Positions 36,561-49,800 of a DNA stretch of 64,000 nt are shown piece by piece (position 1 is the stretch's first letter; every line of letters begins with the position of its first letter). The stretch is from Pristionchus mayeri (taxonomy: Eukaryota; Nematoda; Chromadorea; Rhabditida; Neodiplogasteridae). Made by a program: the position numbers and the translations under genes. Location of the stretch: positions 4,381,613-4,445,612 of the forward strand of contig BTRK01000006.1 of NCBI GenBank assembly GCA_036245805.1, read 5' to 3'. The notes under the pieces are model-generated. The model was not told the origin of the DNA. It worked only from the letters and a program-made list of their open reading frames with translations, and did no database searches.

Positions 36561-39500
36561 TCAAAACTTCGAGAAAGTAGAAAAGGTTACCATATCAACG
36601 TGATATGACATCAAGAAATTGAATTATACATGCAAGGATCGACGCAAAACACGCATTTTCTTAATTTGAGGCGATCTAGCACAAAAGGAAACGAGATAAA
36701 GTCTAAGACAAACATATTTTATGATGTAAAAATGCACGTAGATTTCAAATCTGTGGAACCTCATTTACTATTGGAGCATTTTTTTCCAAGCCAGTCGTTT
36801 TTAATTCCCAAAAAATGAATTTTCTGTATTTTCTCACTTTTATCCTACCCGAATTAATTTTTACCAAACATTAACGTTGTTGGCCTTGAGAAGTTGGTCA
36901 TTTTGCTTTTTTGAGCGACTCGTTTACTTAACGTTGAAGGAAGTTATGAATTTTTGAAATTTTGAAATTTCAAGAGCCGGTTTTTAGGTGGTTTTCAAAA
37001 TACGGCCCTACAACTTGTACTGAAAGTTACTGGGCCTTGGGTATATCTACCATCACATTTTGGTTGAAGTGGAAGCACTTTGAACAGTTTGTCAAACAGG
37101 GGTCTACGATTCATGCAATCTGTCAGAATACCTGTGTTAGTAGCTTCCTCTCTTGCTGTAGAGGAGTTATAATTAAGCATGCGCAGAACGACATCATCGA
37201 TATTAATTATTTTGTAAGATCTGTCAGATGTAAGATCTATCATCATTTCGTGAAGAAGTATATAAGGAAATCTTGATACGAGATTCTCAAGAGATGACAG
37301 TGCTGAAGAGTAGAACTCGTGACACTTTTATACAAGAAAATGTGCTCAGTAGCGATGTTTGCGAATTGATCAGTCCCGTGCAGAGGCCCGATCTGCGTGC
37401 GTGTCTCGTAAGCTGTAATGGTAAGTAAAGCCAAATACACAATGAAAGGTGTATTTACAATGCATTATTATGTCATACCGTGGCTACCATGCCGTGAACA
37501 TATGTTCGACTTGTCTAAATGCAGGGCGTCAATGAGCAGGGAAGAAGGAGGTAAGGGAGTATTCGAAGGCTGTTAGCGACAATCCGTGTGTAGAACGGGC
37601 AAACTGAACAGAAAAATTGCGGGGAACGGACATGAAATATACTGAACAGTGATGTACAGCGAGGGAAGTCAAACGGGAAATCACAGAAAAGAAAGAATTA
37701 ATAATCGCCCGCTTTGTACACGTGTTTTATTCCACGTCATAGATCACTCGCTTCTCTCTCCCTTGCCATGTTTTCATTCTCTCTCATGCATCTATTCATA
37801 ATTTCATTCTAATAAGTGTTCATTCTCGCAAATAAAACAATGTTTGCAAAATGGTTGAAAAAATATTGAATTAGGAGATCTCGAATGCGTGTAATTTGAA
37901 GCAGATTCATGACTAAATGGATGAAGATAAAACGTAGTAGCGACAGCAGAGATCGAGTTAGATTACCCAGAGTGCTAAATTACTTTATATTACTGAATAC
38001 ACCAACTATTTTGGTGCTTGCGAACGCTCGGAAGTTAAGAAGCAGATGCGAAACATTTATCGCAAAAACACAAATGAAAACAAATGAAAATGTGAATGAA
38101 TCAGTTACAATATATTTACACGAAAAGGAATATGAGGCCCACTTGAGGATGAATGCCAAGACGGCCTCCAGTGAGGCATCGGTACACGGATCGCTGCGCT
38201 GAGTGATTAGGGATGGAGCAATGAGGATCATTCACTCGGAAACCGGGCCCATCCATTTCCACCTGCTCCCTTGGTCAGGTGAGACTAATGGGCTCGATGG
38301 ACAAGTCAAGGATGTCATGCCTGGAATAGAAAAAAAAATTTTTTTATTAAGAAAATGTCACAACGCACAGCTTTGCAAGATAGTGTTAGTTTGGAAACCT
38401 TTTTTTACGTTAGAAAAACACATTTCCAAACTAACACTTCTCTGAGAAAGTACTGGATTTCCGAGATCACCGCCGTGAGCTCAGGACGCTTCGGTAGAGC
38501 CTTTAACACTCTGACGAGGCCAGAGTTCGAGTAAAACACCATATTGATCGAACATTCCATCTGAAAATTATTAAATAGCGTACGAATTTCCTGCAGTCAC
38601 ATGATCGTTATTTCAACAATTACATATTATCAGAGCATATATGCATATATGAATCCATCTTTCAATACACACGTAAACAGAATAAACACGTGAATTTTGA
38701 GAATACACACAAATATTTGACGAAAATTGGCATTCACATAACTTACTTTGTACATTTTGTCTGCTGTTCTGCTCCTTGACGAAGAAACTCTCATCTCCGA
38801 GTGTAAAGCGGAGTTACTGAGAATATTGCTAGTGCAATTAACATACTGGCAGTGGATAAAAACAAAGCATAATAAAGCTTTCGGAATAAAAAAAAGTAAC
38901 TAAGCCAATTCTGAGACAAATAAAATGGGTCAAATTGGGAATTCGCGTGTTCATGTACCGTCGAGGAATGTCAAGGTTTCCTATGTGATGGTCGTTATTA
39001 TCTAATTGTGTTATGACTGCTAAGAATACTATCAGAGCGACTACATTCCTTAGATGTAATAGACCAGCACTATTATCATAAATGATAAGGGTAGAAGGCG
39101 AGAATAGTCGTAGGCAGAGTGGCATGATAAGGCTAGGCCATCAAGAGCAATCGAGAGAAAGAGACAGACTTATGATATCAATATAGTGAAGTATCAGGGG
39201 AATGGTATTCGTGACCTCAGATACAAATTCATAAAAACGTGGAAAATCAATATATTTATATTTACCCCGCGATTCGCAGAAGAATCGAATAAACCCTGGC
39301 AAATTTAGAAACTCGAAGATGGGGCTAAATAAAGTTTTGGATAGCCCATATGGTACCTATCAAAGTATGACCGAGTCTCACATGTTCGAATTTAAGGTCA
39401 TGCTAAGGCATCAACAACTTCGTTCTTGAAAATTCCAACATTTGGTTATTCACAACCAATTTAGCAATATTTTTTTGCCAATTGTTGATTCTTCCTTTGC

Positions 39501-41933
39501 GTGACCATAATATCGAGTAATAAATCACCAAATATCACTGGGCACACAAAATGTGTTCTGGCCTAAAACGTTTTTCAAATGGGCAAGAAGCAACTTCTCG
39601 CTTTTGCAAGGGCCCCGGGGGTTTAAGTTGAGGCATCGATAACATATTTCCTTCATCATCAGATAACTATTCCTGGATTTGTAAACACTCTTTATTCATT
39701 GTTGTCCTTGATTGTTATGTTGCTTCTACTTCAATAAGACCCGATCCACCGCACTGGCTTGTACCGTGCCTGCAAATGAATATTTATATTAGGGTGTAAA
39801 TATAATCGAGATACACAAACATTTATTTGATTATTCACATCTCTTGGTTGTCAATCAGATGATGGTCAGATACCACATGTCGATGTCAGAATGGTTGACC
39901 CTGCTTGCCCGCATGCGAAATTCTGCCTAAAATCGATATCTCGTTTCGACGTGTGGAAGTGATCTAGCGCAGACATGGTTAGCGAGCTAGTTAAACATAT
40001 TTTACCGTTGCAAAGTAATACGCGTACAATGAACTCACCATGCCCCTGTAGAATACTTCTTCAGCCTGCTAGTTTCTCATTCTAGATATCTGATATTTCT
40101 GTAATGACAGGTGAAAAAAAATTAGAGAAACCATGGTATCATTTCTCGAACTCTGATTCGCATTCACCTTACATATGGTAATATTAGTTACTTGTAGGGT
40201 TACGCAGCACTGCTGATCATCCGTGTGTAGAATGGACAAATTGAAATTGAGATTTGAACAAGTAAAAATGGGCAAGATCGAAATACATGAGATCTTCAAT
40301 AAGGTAAATCGAGCGAGAAGAACGGGAGAAGAGAAGAATGAGCAATCGCTGCCTTTGTACACGTGTTTCACTCCGCTTCTCTCCCGCTCTCGTATTTTTC
40401 CCAATTTCCTCTCGTTTATCTATTCAGCATGTCCTTCTATTCAATGCTTCCTCTCGTCGGAAATATCAGGTTGTAACATAAGTTTTGTCGCGTCCAATCT
40501 CATGCATTTTAACCTCAGAAATTTTTCGAATTAATTTAATCTCAATTTCGTTATTCATCATCAGTGAGGGCCTTCGTACTCTTTCTTACGCGCTTTACTT
40601 CAGTCCTGTCAAGGCAGTTGAGGAGGCACATTAGTCAGACAAAGTTGTACTGAGATAAGGATTAGAAATCATTTTCACGCATCAGCTCTTCTTGAAAAGG
40701 ATAAATTATGCCGATTTTGTGTGATTTGCGTAAAGTACTACATATGTGCATAATTTTGAACCACTCACGGATAATGACAAACGAAAATCGTTCTAGAAAT
40801 GTAGACGAGTTTGTATAATGTGGATGGTTGGTGACGGTCGCGAAAACTTTCGCAAGCCGAATTTTCTTCTCAGTAGATATCCAGATCCAAATAGTGGTGG
40901 AATATAGTTCACCCAAAGTGGTCAGTGTGCAGACAAAGTTTGGGGTAGATTGGGTTCTGTTGAGATAAGTGGCTCCATTCAGAACGATGGTATGTAAATT
41001 AAACTACTGAAATCGGCACTTTGTTCATATTCCTACCTCGCACACATGTTCAATATCTGATTTGTTGTGTCCATCCGAACCATAAACCCTTCCCTTACTA
41101 TTATCTACTTGGGATAAGTTTGGAAATAAATAGCTTTTGAATGACAATCTTTAATTCGAAACACCTAAACTTGCAAATTTTGGTAAAATTGTGCGCGAAT
41201 TGAATTAATAAAAATTCAAATTTCCCACAAGTGGAGTGTTCTTTCTCTCACTCGTTTAATGATAAATTATACCTCCATGAGTGGTAATTGAACGCACTTA
41301 TGTTAGTCACTGTTGTTGCAATTCTGGCTTCAGAAGAGTTGGTCAAGTTGGCTACGAATCAGCGGCTAACCTTACACTCAGTGAAGTATATCTTTGGTTC
41401 CGCTCAACATAGCACCATATCTGGCGTATATTTTGAAAGAGCATTGACGGGGTATATCACCATGCTGTAGAAGTTTGGTTCATTATTCATCTCTGCGAAC
41501 TAGCACCCGATCAAACGAATTAATAAAATCTGCACCAAATTTAAATCAGTTCATATTAATATTTTTCGCATAGCCAGCGTGCGCAGTTCAGCTCTACCCT
41601 ATGGTTTGAATGTGCATGAACACCCCAAACATATACTAGGAGGTCAGGCATTGATAATGTTTGAGAAGTATCCTTCATGGAAATATTGTGAACCTCCGAA
41701 ATGCGACAAAACTTATGTTACAACCTAATATCTCTTGCAAATATTGATAATACGTATTGGCGTTTGGAAGAGAACATAGAGATAATCTTTGATTTATTGT
41801 ATTCTTGAATGAAATTGAAACAGTTTTGTTATCGATGAATGGAGGAATGAGAAGGGAGTAGCGACAGTAGAGACTGATACAGTGGTGTGGTAGGTGCTTG
41901 GCGGCGGAGAGACAGTATAAGAGGAGATGAAGA
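36561..41933. other. Gene-poor region
   Basis: Between the MULE array and the globin 3' end. It contains an open stretch on the plus strand at 36962-37276 followed by one at 37285-37420 ending at a donor-like GTAAGT, with no recognisable family; two candidate minus-strand exons at 38438-38816; a hairpin at 38384-38442 (AGTGTTAGTTTGGAAA and complement); and an isolated hAT-variant terminus near 40129-40155. An AATAAA for the globin gene (minus) lies near 41793-41798. Nothing else is supported. Confidence 0.5.
38315..38816 (-). CDS. Candidate exons of an unidentified gene
   Basis: Two exons with consistent phase and good splice sites: 38747-38816 (LHSEMRVSSSRSRTADKMYK) and 38438-38560 (MECSINMVFYSNSGLVRVLK, then ALPKRPELTAVISEIQYFLR). 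A third exon from 38320 would add one residue and stop at 38315-38317. The second exon looks helical, like an armadillo/HEAT segment, but no family is recognised. No upstream start was found. It may be the end of a larger gene, a relic or chance; the downstream region 38140-38310 is also partly open. Confidence 0.3.
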
Positions 41934-44564
41934 CTAGGTATGAGGAAGACCGGAGTTCTTCAGGTGAACCTGCGCCTCATCGTTGAATCTGCAATTGAAC
42001 AATGACAGGGAGGATGTGAAGGTAAAGGGCCGAGGGGAAGATGAAGGATGGTAGGTGGTGAAGGGAGAGGGGGCTTACACTTTCCCCATCTCTGCCCACG
42101 CATTCTTCGTAGCCTGATCCAGCTTGGTCTTCGTCTCAAGATACATTGTAAAGACGGTGAAGAAGGCCTGGAGAGCAATAGATGCAGCATAATGAACATT
42201 GAATTGTTTGAGGAAGTAGGGTGAGCACTCATCTAATTTTAAAATAATCGCAAATTCGGTTTCGCTAATGGGTCACAGGAAGATATTGGAAAAAAGGGAA
42301 GAATAGACAGTAGCTTTGGTCATTCGAAGAAAAAAAACGTCAAGATCAGATTCATGCTCAATTATTTCCAGAATTATATCATGATTGACTGACCAGCCAG
42401 AGGGAAGGATCCATCTTGTAGACGCGATGACGATTGATCGTCTCTCGCACGTACGCCTTGAAAACCTGCAGGGGAAAGAATGAGAGAAAGGTGAAGAGTT
42501 CGTAATTCGGGAAATCATCTAGTCATTCTCACACACTCCCTATAGTTGCAATATAGCACGCCATTCACCTAAGAATCGAACTGATTTCCCCAATTCTCGG
42601 ATTTCAACAAAAACTTGTGTCTGATATTTTTTGAGGAATGAGTAAGCCCATCTATATAATTGAGATCCTGAGAATCTCAATTGCATATCATAATTCTGAA
42701 GGTCCTGGTACCGGGTCATTGGTTCTGGTACTCACCTTTAACTTTATTTATCTCGAATACCTTGTCATTTTCGTGGAAATTGCCCTCTGAGTGACCCCTA
42801 CTAATTTTTCGAGCTCTATCGATGTATACAAACTAGAACTCATGAAAATCATTTTGAACAGTGCTATATTGAAGGTACATTTTCTCGAAAATTTAGGTGA
42901 AAGCGCAGCTGAAATTTCACAATCGCAAAGTACGCACTGAGAGCTTTAAAATGAGGGGCTTGCGGTCTCTGAACGAGGACCAGAAAGACCTTTCTGGTCC
43001 CTTTGAAGTTCCGAGTCGATTTGAAGTCATTTTATTCGACGCAGACCGCGCGGATTTTCAGGCGCGTCGTAGAATGAAAGGATAATTTGTCTTTCGACTG
43101 TGTTTCAGAGGTAAAATAAATATATTTCGTTAATTTCTAATCGATTATTATTTGAGTAATTTCTGAAACATATCTGAAAGACGAAATTATCCTTTCATTC
43201 TTCGATGCGCCTGAAAATCCGCTCGGTCTGCGTCGAATAGAATGACTTCAAATCGACTCGGAACTTCAAAGGGACCAGAAAGGTCTTTCTGGTCCTCGTT
43301 CAGAGACCGCAAGCCCCTCATTTTAAAGCTCTCAGTGCGTACTTTGCGATTGTGAAATTTCAGCGGCGCTTTCACCTAAATTTTCGAGAAAATGTACCTT
43401 GAATATAGCACTGTTCAAAATGATTTTCATGAGTTCTAGTTGTTTTTTTTTATACATCGATAGAGCTCGAAAAATTAGTGGGGGTCACTCAGAGGGCAAT
43501 TTCCACGAAAATGACAAGGTAATCGAGATAACTAAAGTTAAAGTTGGGTACCAGAACCAACGACCCGGCACCAGGACCTTCAGAATGATGGTATGACAAT
43601 GAGAATTCGGGAGTTTGTTTAGGAACACCAGAAGAGTACAAAATCGAAGAAAGCTATATGTGGGTAATTCCGCCAAATCCGGCATTGAGATCAATTCTTA
43701 GGTGAATGGCGTGATAGAATGCGTAGAGTTTTTTTTGTTAATATAGACTTTTGAGAGGCTGGAATTAGAAAAATATAAAGATATGGAAATAAATAAGGTG
43801 AGAATGATAAAGATTGTGAGAGATAGTAATATATATAGAGAGAGGGAGAGAGATCAAAGATCAAACCTCCTGATTGGCGTACGTCTCTGCAAGGACGTGC
43901 ACTGCAAGAAGAAGTCGCTGGCCCTGCTTCTCGAATCTGAGAGATATTGTTTTTGTTTTCATATACGTAAAGCATTCCAGTATTTATAAAGCGTGTATGA
44001 AATGATTTATCTATTTATGTGCACATATAGCCCTCACTAGAGAGAGATCGAGATCAGTGGAAGGATTGGAGGATTTTAACCTCTCGCTTTTCTGTACATC
44101 ATCTGCAGTGAACTTCTCCGCTCCCTTGAAGTAGACGCGAAGGTCGGGGAAATGAGTGAACATGCTGAAGGGAGAGAAGAATCAAGAAGTGGAGGGAGAG
44201 AGCGAGTACAATGGTCTGACTCTCTTCAGTTTGCACGCTCTCTCGCAGGTCAGGGAGACGAGAGAGCGTACTAACTGAAGAGAGTCAAACGATTGCTCGA
44301 AAGCGAGTACTATGGATGAGAGAGATCCGATGAGATTCCTTGTCCACTATTTTCAGGATACACTTGACAAAAATATGATTTATCAAACCCGAGAGAAGGA
44401 TGCTTGTTGGTTCTCATCTGATTGTTTTCATTCGGCCTTGAATCAAAGAGAGAGAAAACTAACAACTTGTAGAAGTCTCTTCCGTTCTGAAGTTTATCCT
44501 CATCCGTGCCAACTCTGGCCGATTCCATTGAAGTCTTGCAGAGGCGAGCAACTTCGAGTGACAT
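41934..44564 (-). CDS. glb-1: Globin, GLB-1 orthologue
   Basis: Cytosolic single-domain haem globin. Six exons in phase: 44467-44564, 44081-44164, 43867-43936, 42394-42465, 42079-42167, 41934-41988, giving 155 residues. It is close to C. elegans GLB-1 (159 residues) throughout: FPDLRVYFKGAEKFTADDVQ, FEKQGQRLLLAVHVLAETY, FKAYVRETINRHRVYKMDP, AFFTVFTMYLETKTKLD, FNDEAQVHLKNSGLPHT. Likely haem contacts are distal E7 Gln65 (in KQGQR) and proximal F8 His97 (in INRHRVY). A Gln at E7 is typical of nematode globins with high oxygen affinity (family knowledge). The start is the Met at 44564, matching the GLB-1 N-terminus. The third intron carries fold-back FB4. A MITE lies in intron 1 (44210-44299). 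Confidence 0.95.
42540..43725. repeat. Fold-back element FB4 in glb-1 intron
   Basis: Palindrome filling most of the intron between globin exons 43867-43936 and 42394-42465. Strong arms run about 42693-43100 and 43172-43586, with weaker complementarity out to about 42540 and 43725 (CGCCATTCACCTAAGAAT pair). Both arms contain the same mirrored open frame, which is not a gene. Confidence 0.88.
44210..44299. repeat. hAT-type MITE in glb-1 intron 1
   Basis: Family B hairpin (AATGGTCTGACTCTCTTCAG ... GTCAAACGATTGCTC). GCGAGTAC occurs directly before the left end and again 3 bp after the right end, compatible with an 8-bp duplication. Confidence 0.78.
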
Positions 44565-46838
44565 TGCGGGTATTCTTAATTAAAATAGGATGTTTGAGGG
44601 AAAGGAAGAAAAGTAGATTGTAAGAAGGACAGCTTCTGCTGCTGAAAGGGACTGAGTTGGATTAAGGCATGGGAGAGGGAAAGAAATGTGGTCGAAAAGA
44701 TGGTGGGCACTCGAAAGAACCAGACTAAATACCCTGTGCCAAGGAGGAACTTAAGAGGAAAGGGACGAGTAACGGAGAAAGAAACGTGCGAGAGCGAAGG
44801 CCCTTCACTTAAGGGTAATTGAAGAGGGACCTACGGTCGAGGAGTGAGGAGAGGAGGAGAGAGGCTAGAGGGAATCGAGAGACCGAATGTAATTGTGTGA
44901 AAGAAATGTAGTCTCTCAAAAATCGGACCGTATTTCAAGTGCGATTGTAATTAGATTGAGTGGGGTGGACGAGAGCAGCAAGAAGATGTATTGTAAATAG
45001 AATGAAGATCTACGATCTTTCGCTGTTCTTTCCTACGTTCGGAGCAATGGTCTGACTCTCTTCAGTTTGCACGCTCTCTCGCCAGTCACAGAGACGAAAG
45101 GGCGTGCAAACTGAAGAGAGTCAGACGACTGCTCTACGTTCGGCCGAGGTGATTATGAGTGACTATCTGAGAGACTTGAGCAATTCAACCTATAGGCCGT
45201 ATAGTGAAAAATAAAGTGGTTATTTTAAGATCCGCCTACGGGTAAATTTTCACGTAGAGTTCGAAAATCGACCTTAGGAAGCCGTATCTCTGACCCTTCA
45301 TTTCGTGTATTTCGCCGTACCTGGGTGGTTTTTGAATTTTTTGAACGACTCATCCAAACCCAATGCATATATAGTAATTCTGAAAGAACTCGACGAGATA
45401 AGCATTTGTACTGTTGGGAATGAAAGGCTAGGTCGTACTTGAAAGAAATTGCAGCTGTTTGAAGTTTTGAAGTTGCCGCCCTGGGAATTTTTTTGCGGGC
45501 TGTAGTTTTTTAATTAGGCGAATTAAAATCGCCATGAAAAAGTACTCATAAAAGCAAGACTTCATCGAACAAATCGATCCCCATTGATGTTTCCTGGATC
45601 TCGCAAAATGTCGTAGTGCAGATTTCCCGATCGTTCAAATCAACAACGTTCAATAGCAAAACAAGTAATTCACTCTCATACAGTGCCCTTGATGTTTTTA
45701 TATTATTTTCAATATATTTTGCACATTTTGAGCAGCCGTATCTAAGTGGACATCAGGTTGATTTACATTATTTCAATTTGATTTGACCCATTTGTTCTTT
45801 TGATTTGATCAAAGGCCCTACAGTTACCAGATCTGAAATATAATATATATGTGATCCTACAATTAATATTAACTTGTTTCGGAACCATTCCTAAACATTT
45901 CAAGATTCTAGTGGTATGTAATTTACGAATTCCGAGTTTCTGCCACTTCAATTCTTACTCGAAGCGTGCTCAGACTTAATTTTTAAGCGCTCTAATGTGA
46001 AAATTCGAATTATACGAGTGAATATGCACCAGAAAAATGTTCAAGAGTAAAATTTAAGAAGACGGAATACTCGTAAGCAACAGAGGTTTAGGCCTATTTG
46101 AGACAAGGTAGCGAGGCCGCTGGCCTCTTATGTAGCCATCTTTGTTGGATCCCTGATTTATCTCGGAAACCTGATTTATTTTACGGTGAAGTGAAATCAA
46201 CCCTCCATTTTTGAGTGATTAATGCTAGAATTCATGCACACGAGAAATGTAAAACGAATGTTTAGAAGCCACTAGCCAAATGATGTGAACGCACAGCGGA
46301 ATACAGACGTATTTTAAATATCGGGAATTGCCAGGGTAACATTGTTTTATAATTTTTAATTTGGTTGGTAGATGGCACATTTGCATTGTTGCAAAAGTTT
46401 ACAAGGTATGATAAACTGTTCACATTTAACAGCCATATTTTGAATTTTTGTTCAGAGTAACTGAATGGTGTGATTGCGTCCAATAAGTATTTATCACAAC
46501 TACTTCGTAGAGAACAATCAATTGTTTACAAAAAAATGGATATGTTAGATGAGGTACAATCACAAAATGAACAGTCTGATAAATTTAGGTAAAAGGGGGA
46601 GCATTTAAGTAATTGAAGGAATGGTGCATACGGATGGATCACAATAGAAGATTCAGAATCGGATTTAGAGAGTTGGAATGTCAGGAACAGTCGGGAAAAT
46701 TGGAGATTATGCAACTAAAACAATAAGTATCAAGGAGGACTGTGAGGTCGGGAATAGCTCAAGTGGTTGTGTCATAGGTCAACAGAGTAGTGACTATTTC
46801 AGAAAAGTCGTGTAACAGTGGAAGGAGCGGCAACTGAA
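44565..46838. other. Intergenic region upstream of glb-1
   Basis: About 2.3 kb between the globin start and the 3' end of the PLD gene, both on the minus strand. It holds the hAT-type MITE at 45042-45134 and otherwise nothing recognisable. The globin promoter should lie in the left part, a purine-rich stretch at 44600-44900. Confidence 0.55.
45042..45134. repeat. hAT-type MITE with perfect 8-bp TSD
   Basis: Ends GAGCAATGGTCTGACTCTC and its near complement. Flanked by identical TACGTTCG at 45034-45041 and 45135-45142. Confidence 0.88.
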
Positions 46839-49800
46839 TCACAGATCAGCAGAGTACTGGCTGCTCCAATCCCTGTCGTAGACCTGCCGCAGCTGAGCTG
46901 CGACTGCTGTGGAATTCAGAGCGAATCCGACGCCAGCTGTCGAGATGAAGTAGTCTCCCGCCCAGTTGGATGTGCCTGAGAATATTAATTGAATATTTTT
47001 TAGTTAGTTATAGTTGATACACACTCTCCTCGTCCATTCAATTAACTCTAACATATGAGCCCGATTCTCTAAAAACCGGACAATCGTCCATAGGGCCTGG
47101 CACAGCATTTTTACGAAAATGTGTAAAAATGGGTTCTCGAGGGTGCTGAACACAATGGTCAAAACTTCATTTTGCATCATCTCGACCGGTTAGGCCAGGC
47201 TGCATGTAGGCACCACCTTCTTTATTGGTAATATCTCAGGAACCGATTAATGAATCTTCTTCAAAATTGCACAGATAATACATTAGTTGGTCATGAATCC
47301 TTTGCTGTATATTTTGCATACATTAAAATATTACAATTGCATGAAATTTGGGTTCTCGAAGATAAGGCCGAAGCTAACACAACGAATTATATGGGTATAT
47401 GCGCCTTGCTCTGGGGATCATTTTTCGTATACAGGGTATGTTGTTTAAATTCCGCTCCTTAAATATACATTAATTTTTCTGACTATTTTTGGCTCTTTGG
47501 CCGCGCAAATTGCGCCAGTGAGTGAGAAATGAAATGAGTTTCACTTTCAATGTCGTGCAAACAAAGGAAGTTCATCTCATTTCTCACTCATTGGCGCCAT
47601 TTGCGCGGCAAAAGTGCAAAATGAGCCAGTAAAATTAATGTATATTTAAGGAGCGGAATTTAAACAACATACCCTGTATACGAAAAATGATCCCCAGAGC
47701 AAGGCGCATATACCCATATAATTCGTTGTGTTAGCTTCGGCCTTATCTTCGAGAACCCAAATTTCATGCAATTGTAATATTTTAATGTATGCAAAATATA
47801 CAGCAAAGGATTCATGACCAACTAATGTATTATCTGTGCAATTTTGAAGAAGATTCATTAATCGGTTCCTGAGATATTACCAATAAAGAAGGTGGTGCCT
47901 ACATGCAGCCTGGCCTAACCGGTCGAGATGATGCAAAATGAAGTTGACCATTGTGTTCAGCACCCTCGAGAACCCTTACTTACACATTTTCGTAAAAAAG
48001 CTGTGCCACGTTTTGATTGACTTTTAGAGAATCGGGCTCATATACAAGTTAGGCCCAGTTGGACGTTCCTGCGATTTATTGTATCTGTCTTGACTCGGTT
48101 TCGAAGATGGAGAGCACTAAGCCACAGTTCGTTGATGTTATCTAATTTATAAAATTCCGAATCACCTAAGAGAAACAGCCTAGATGGATGGGTCTGGATA
48201 TCGGCTCTAATTTTTAATATTATTTTTCGAAATGTGCAATCTGCCCAAAACTATCTTCACTGCCGCTCTTCAAATATCACTAATTTCTGAAACTCATATT
48301 CGAAACCCAATGGTGATTAAAATAGCCCTTTGGATATTAGTTTTCTGAGAAAAATGATTACTGTTTTAGAGCAACGAATCTGAATCAATAATGAGCTCAC
48401 CGATATAGGCAGATGAGTCGGCTACCATGTACTTGTTGTGGTTCACGCGAGTGAACGGGATCTTCAAAAGTTTAATTAATTAATTAAATTAATTAATTAC
48501 CTTCTCAGGAGTGGCTGGTATAGTGAACACACGCACGGTGATCGAGCCTCTGCAAATTCATAAATAATGCAAAGCTTACAATTATATTCTCCAGAACCAA
48601 ATACGGTTCGCATTATCCAAAACCAATAAATGTTAAGTTTCAAGAGTGACATATAGCCTTGTTCGATGAATTTGCATCAATGCTAGCACGGCTCCAGAGG
48701 CAATATAAAATATTTAAAAATGCAAAAATCTTATTTTGTTCTTTTTCTTGCCTCTTCTTCTATCGTACCTCTTTCCTCCTCTCATCGGCAATCCCTCATT
48801 GATCGCCATCAGACTTCGCAGGAAGGGAATCGCTGCCTTCTTCGAGTGATCCCACTGAATGAAATATTATTTTGTAAAGGCAAAACCAGTATAAAGGTTG
48901 GGAGCTTTCACAAGACACTGAGCAAATATTGCACTTGCAAGCATAATTCTTGTATATTCTATAAATTCATCTGATGTCGTTTACCTGAGACACGAGCAGT
49001 TTCACAGTCACTCCTCTGTAGGCTGCGTCCCTCAGAGCAATGTCGAGAGCGGGCCAGAACCTGTAGATAGACTAAATTGTTTGGTGGTTCAAATGAATAA
49101 CTAAGATAATCAATCTCAAAATCTACATTTAGTTGTCATTCAAAAGCAATTGAGAGATCTTTGGTTAACAATTGTGAAAGAGAGCAAGAAAAGAGTTCTC
49201 TCTGCTAAATCTGGACAGTAGTAGCGATTACTCACGTGTTGTTCTTCATGTAGAGCGTGGTCGGAATGAAGTCCATCACTGCCACACTCACACTCTTCTG
49301 AGCACGACGAATGAGGGAGACGATGGCGACGAGATCGTCCTCGCGACCTTGAATTAATAATAATAATATATTTATTATAATTAAATACATTATAAATACA
49401 TTTTCTTATAAATACAGTATAAGTTTAAATAAATTTAATAGTATAAGTATAAAAGTATGAGTATAAGTATAAATGCATTTTCTTATTGACTAGAAAATGT
49501 TCATCCTACTAGAACATTCTTGTTTTCGTGCTTTCGCAAAAATGATATATTCAGTTATTAGATTCACACATTTCCTTACTGCACTATGGACCACAGCTCA
49601 CTAGGGACGACCGAATGGAACGGAATTTGGAACGTCCGAACATATTCGACTCTCTGATTCGGAACGATTTGAGTCATTCCGAGTCGGGCAATCCGTCGGC
49701 TGCATGTTCACCCCTAGCGCTCACCCTTGGGATTGAATGGAGGCGGGCTGCTAGAGATGAACAATCTGCCCATAATTTCTCCATTCAGTGTAATGTCCAT

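Noticed and set aside
36962..37420. Plus-strand gene next to the MULE array
   Set aside because: Two open stretches separated by a stop, ending near a donor-like GTAAGT; no domain, no acceptor and no partner exon could be supported.
38140..38320. Selenocysteine-type read-through at a TGA near 38271
   Set aside because: The frame resumes after TGA, but there is no SECIS-like evidence, no recognisable family, and both strands are similarly open.
42897..43375. 62-codon ORFs in FB4 on both strands
   Set aside because: Mirror copies generated by the palindrome; no family similarity and inside a glb-1 intron.
47250..47858. Identical 70-codon ORFs on both strands in FB5
   Set aside because: They are the two arms of one fold-back element, not duplicated genes.
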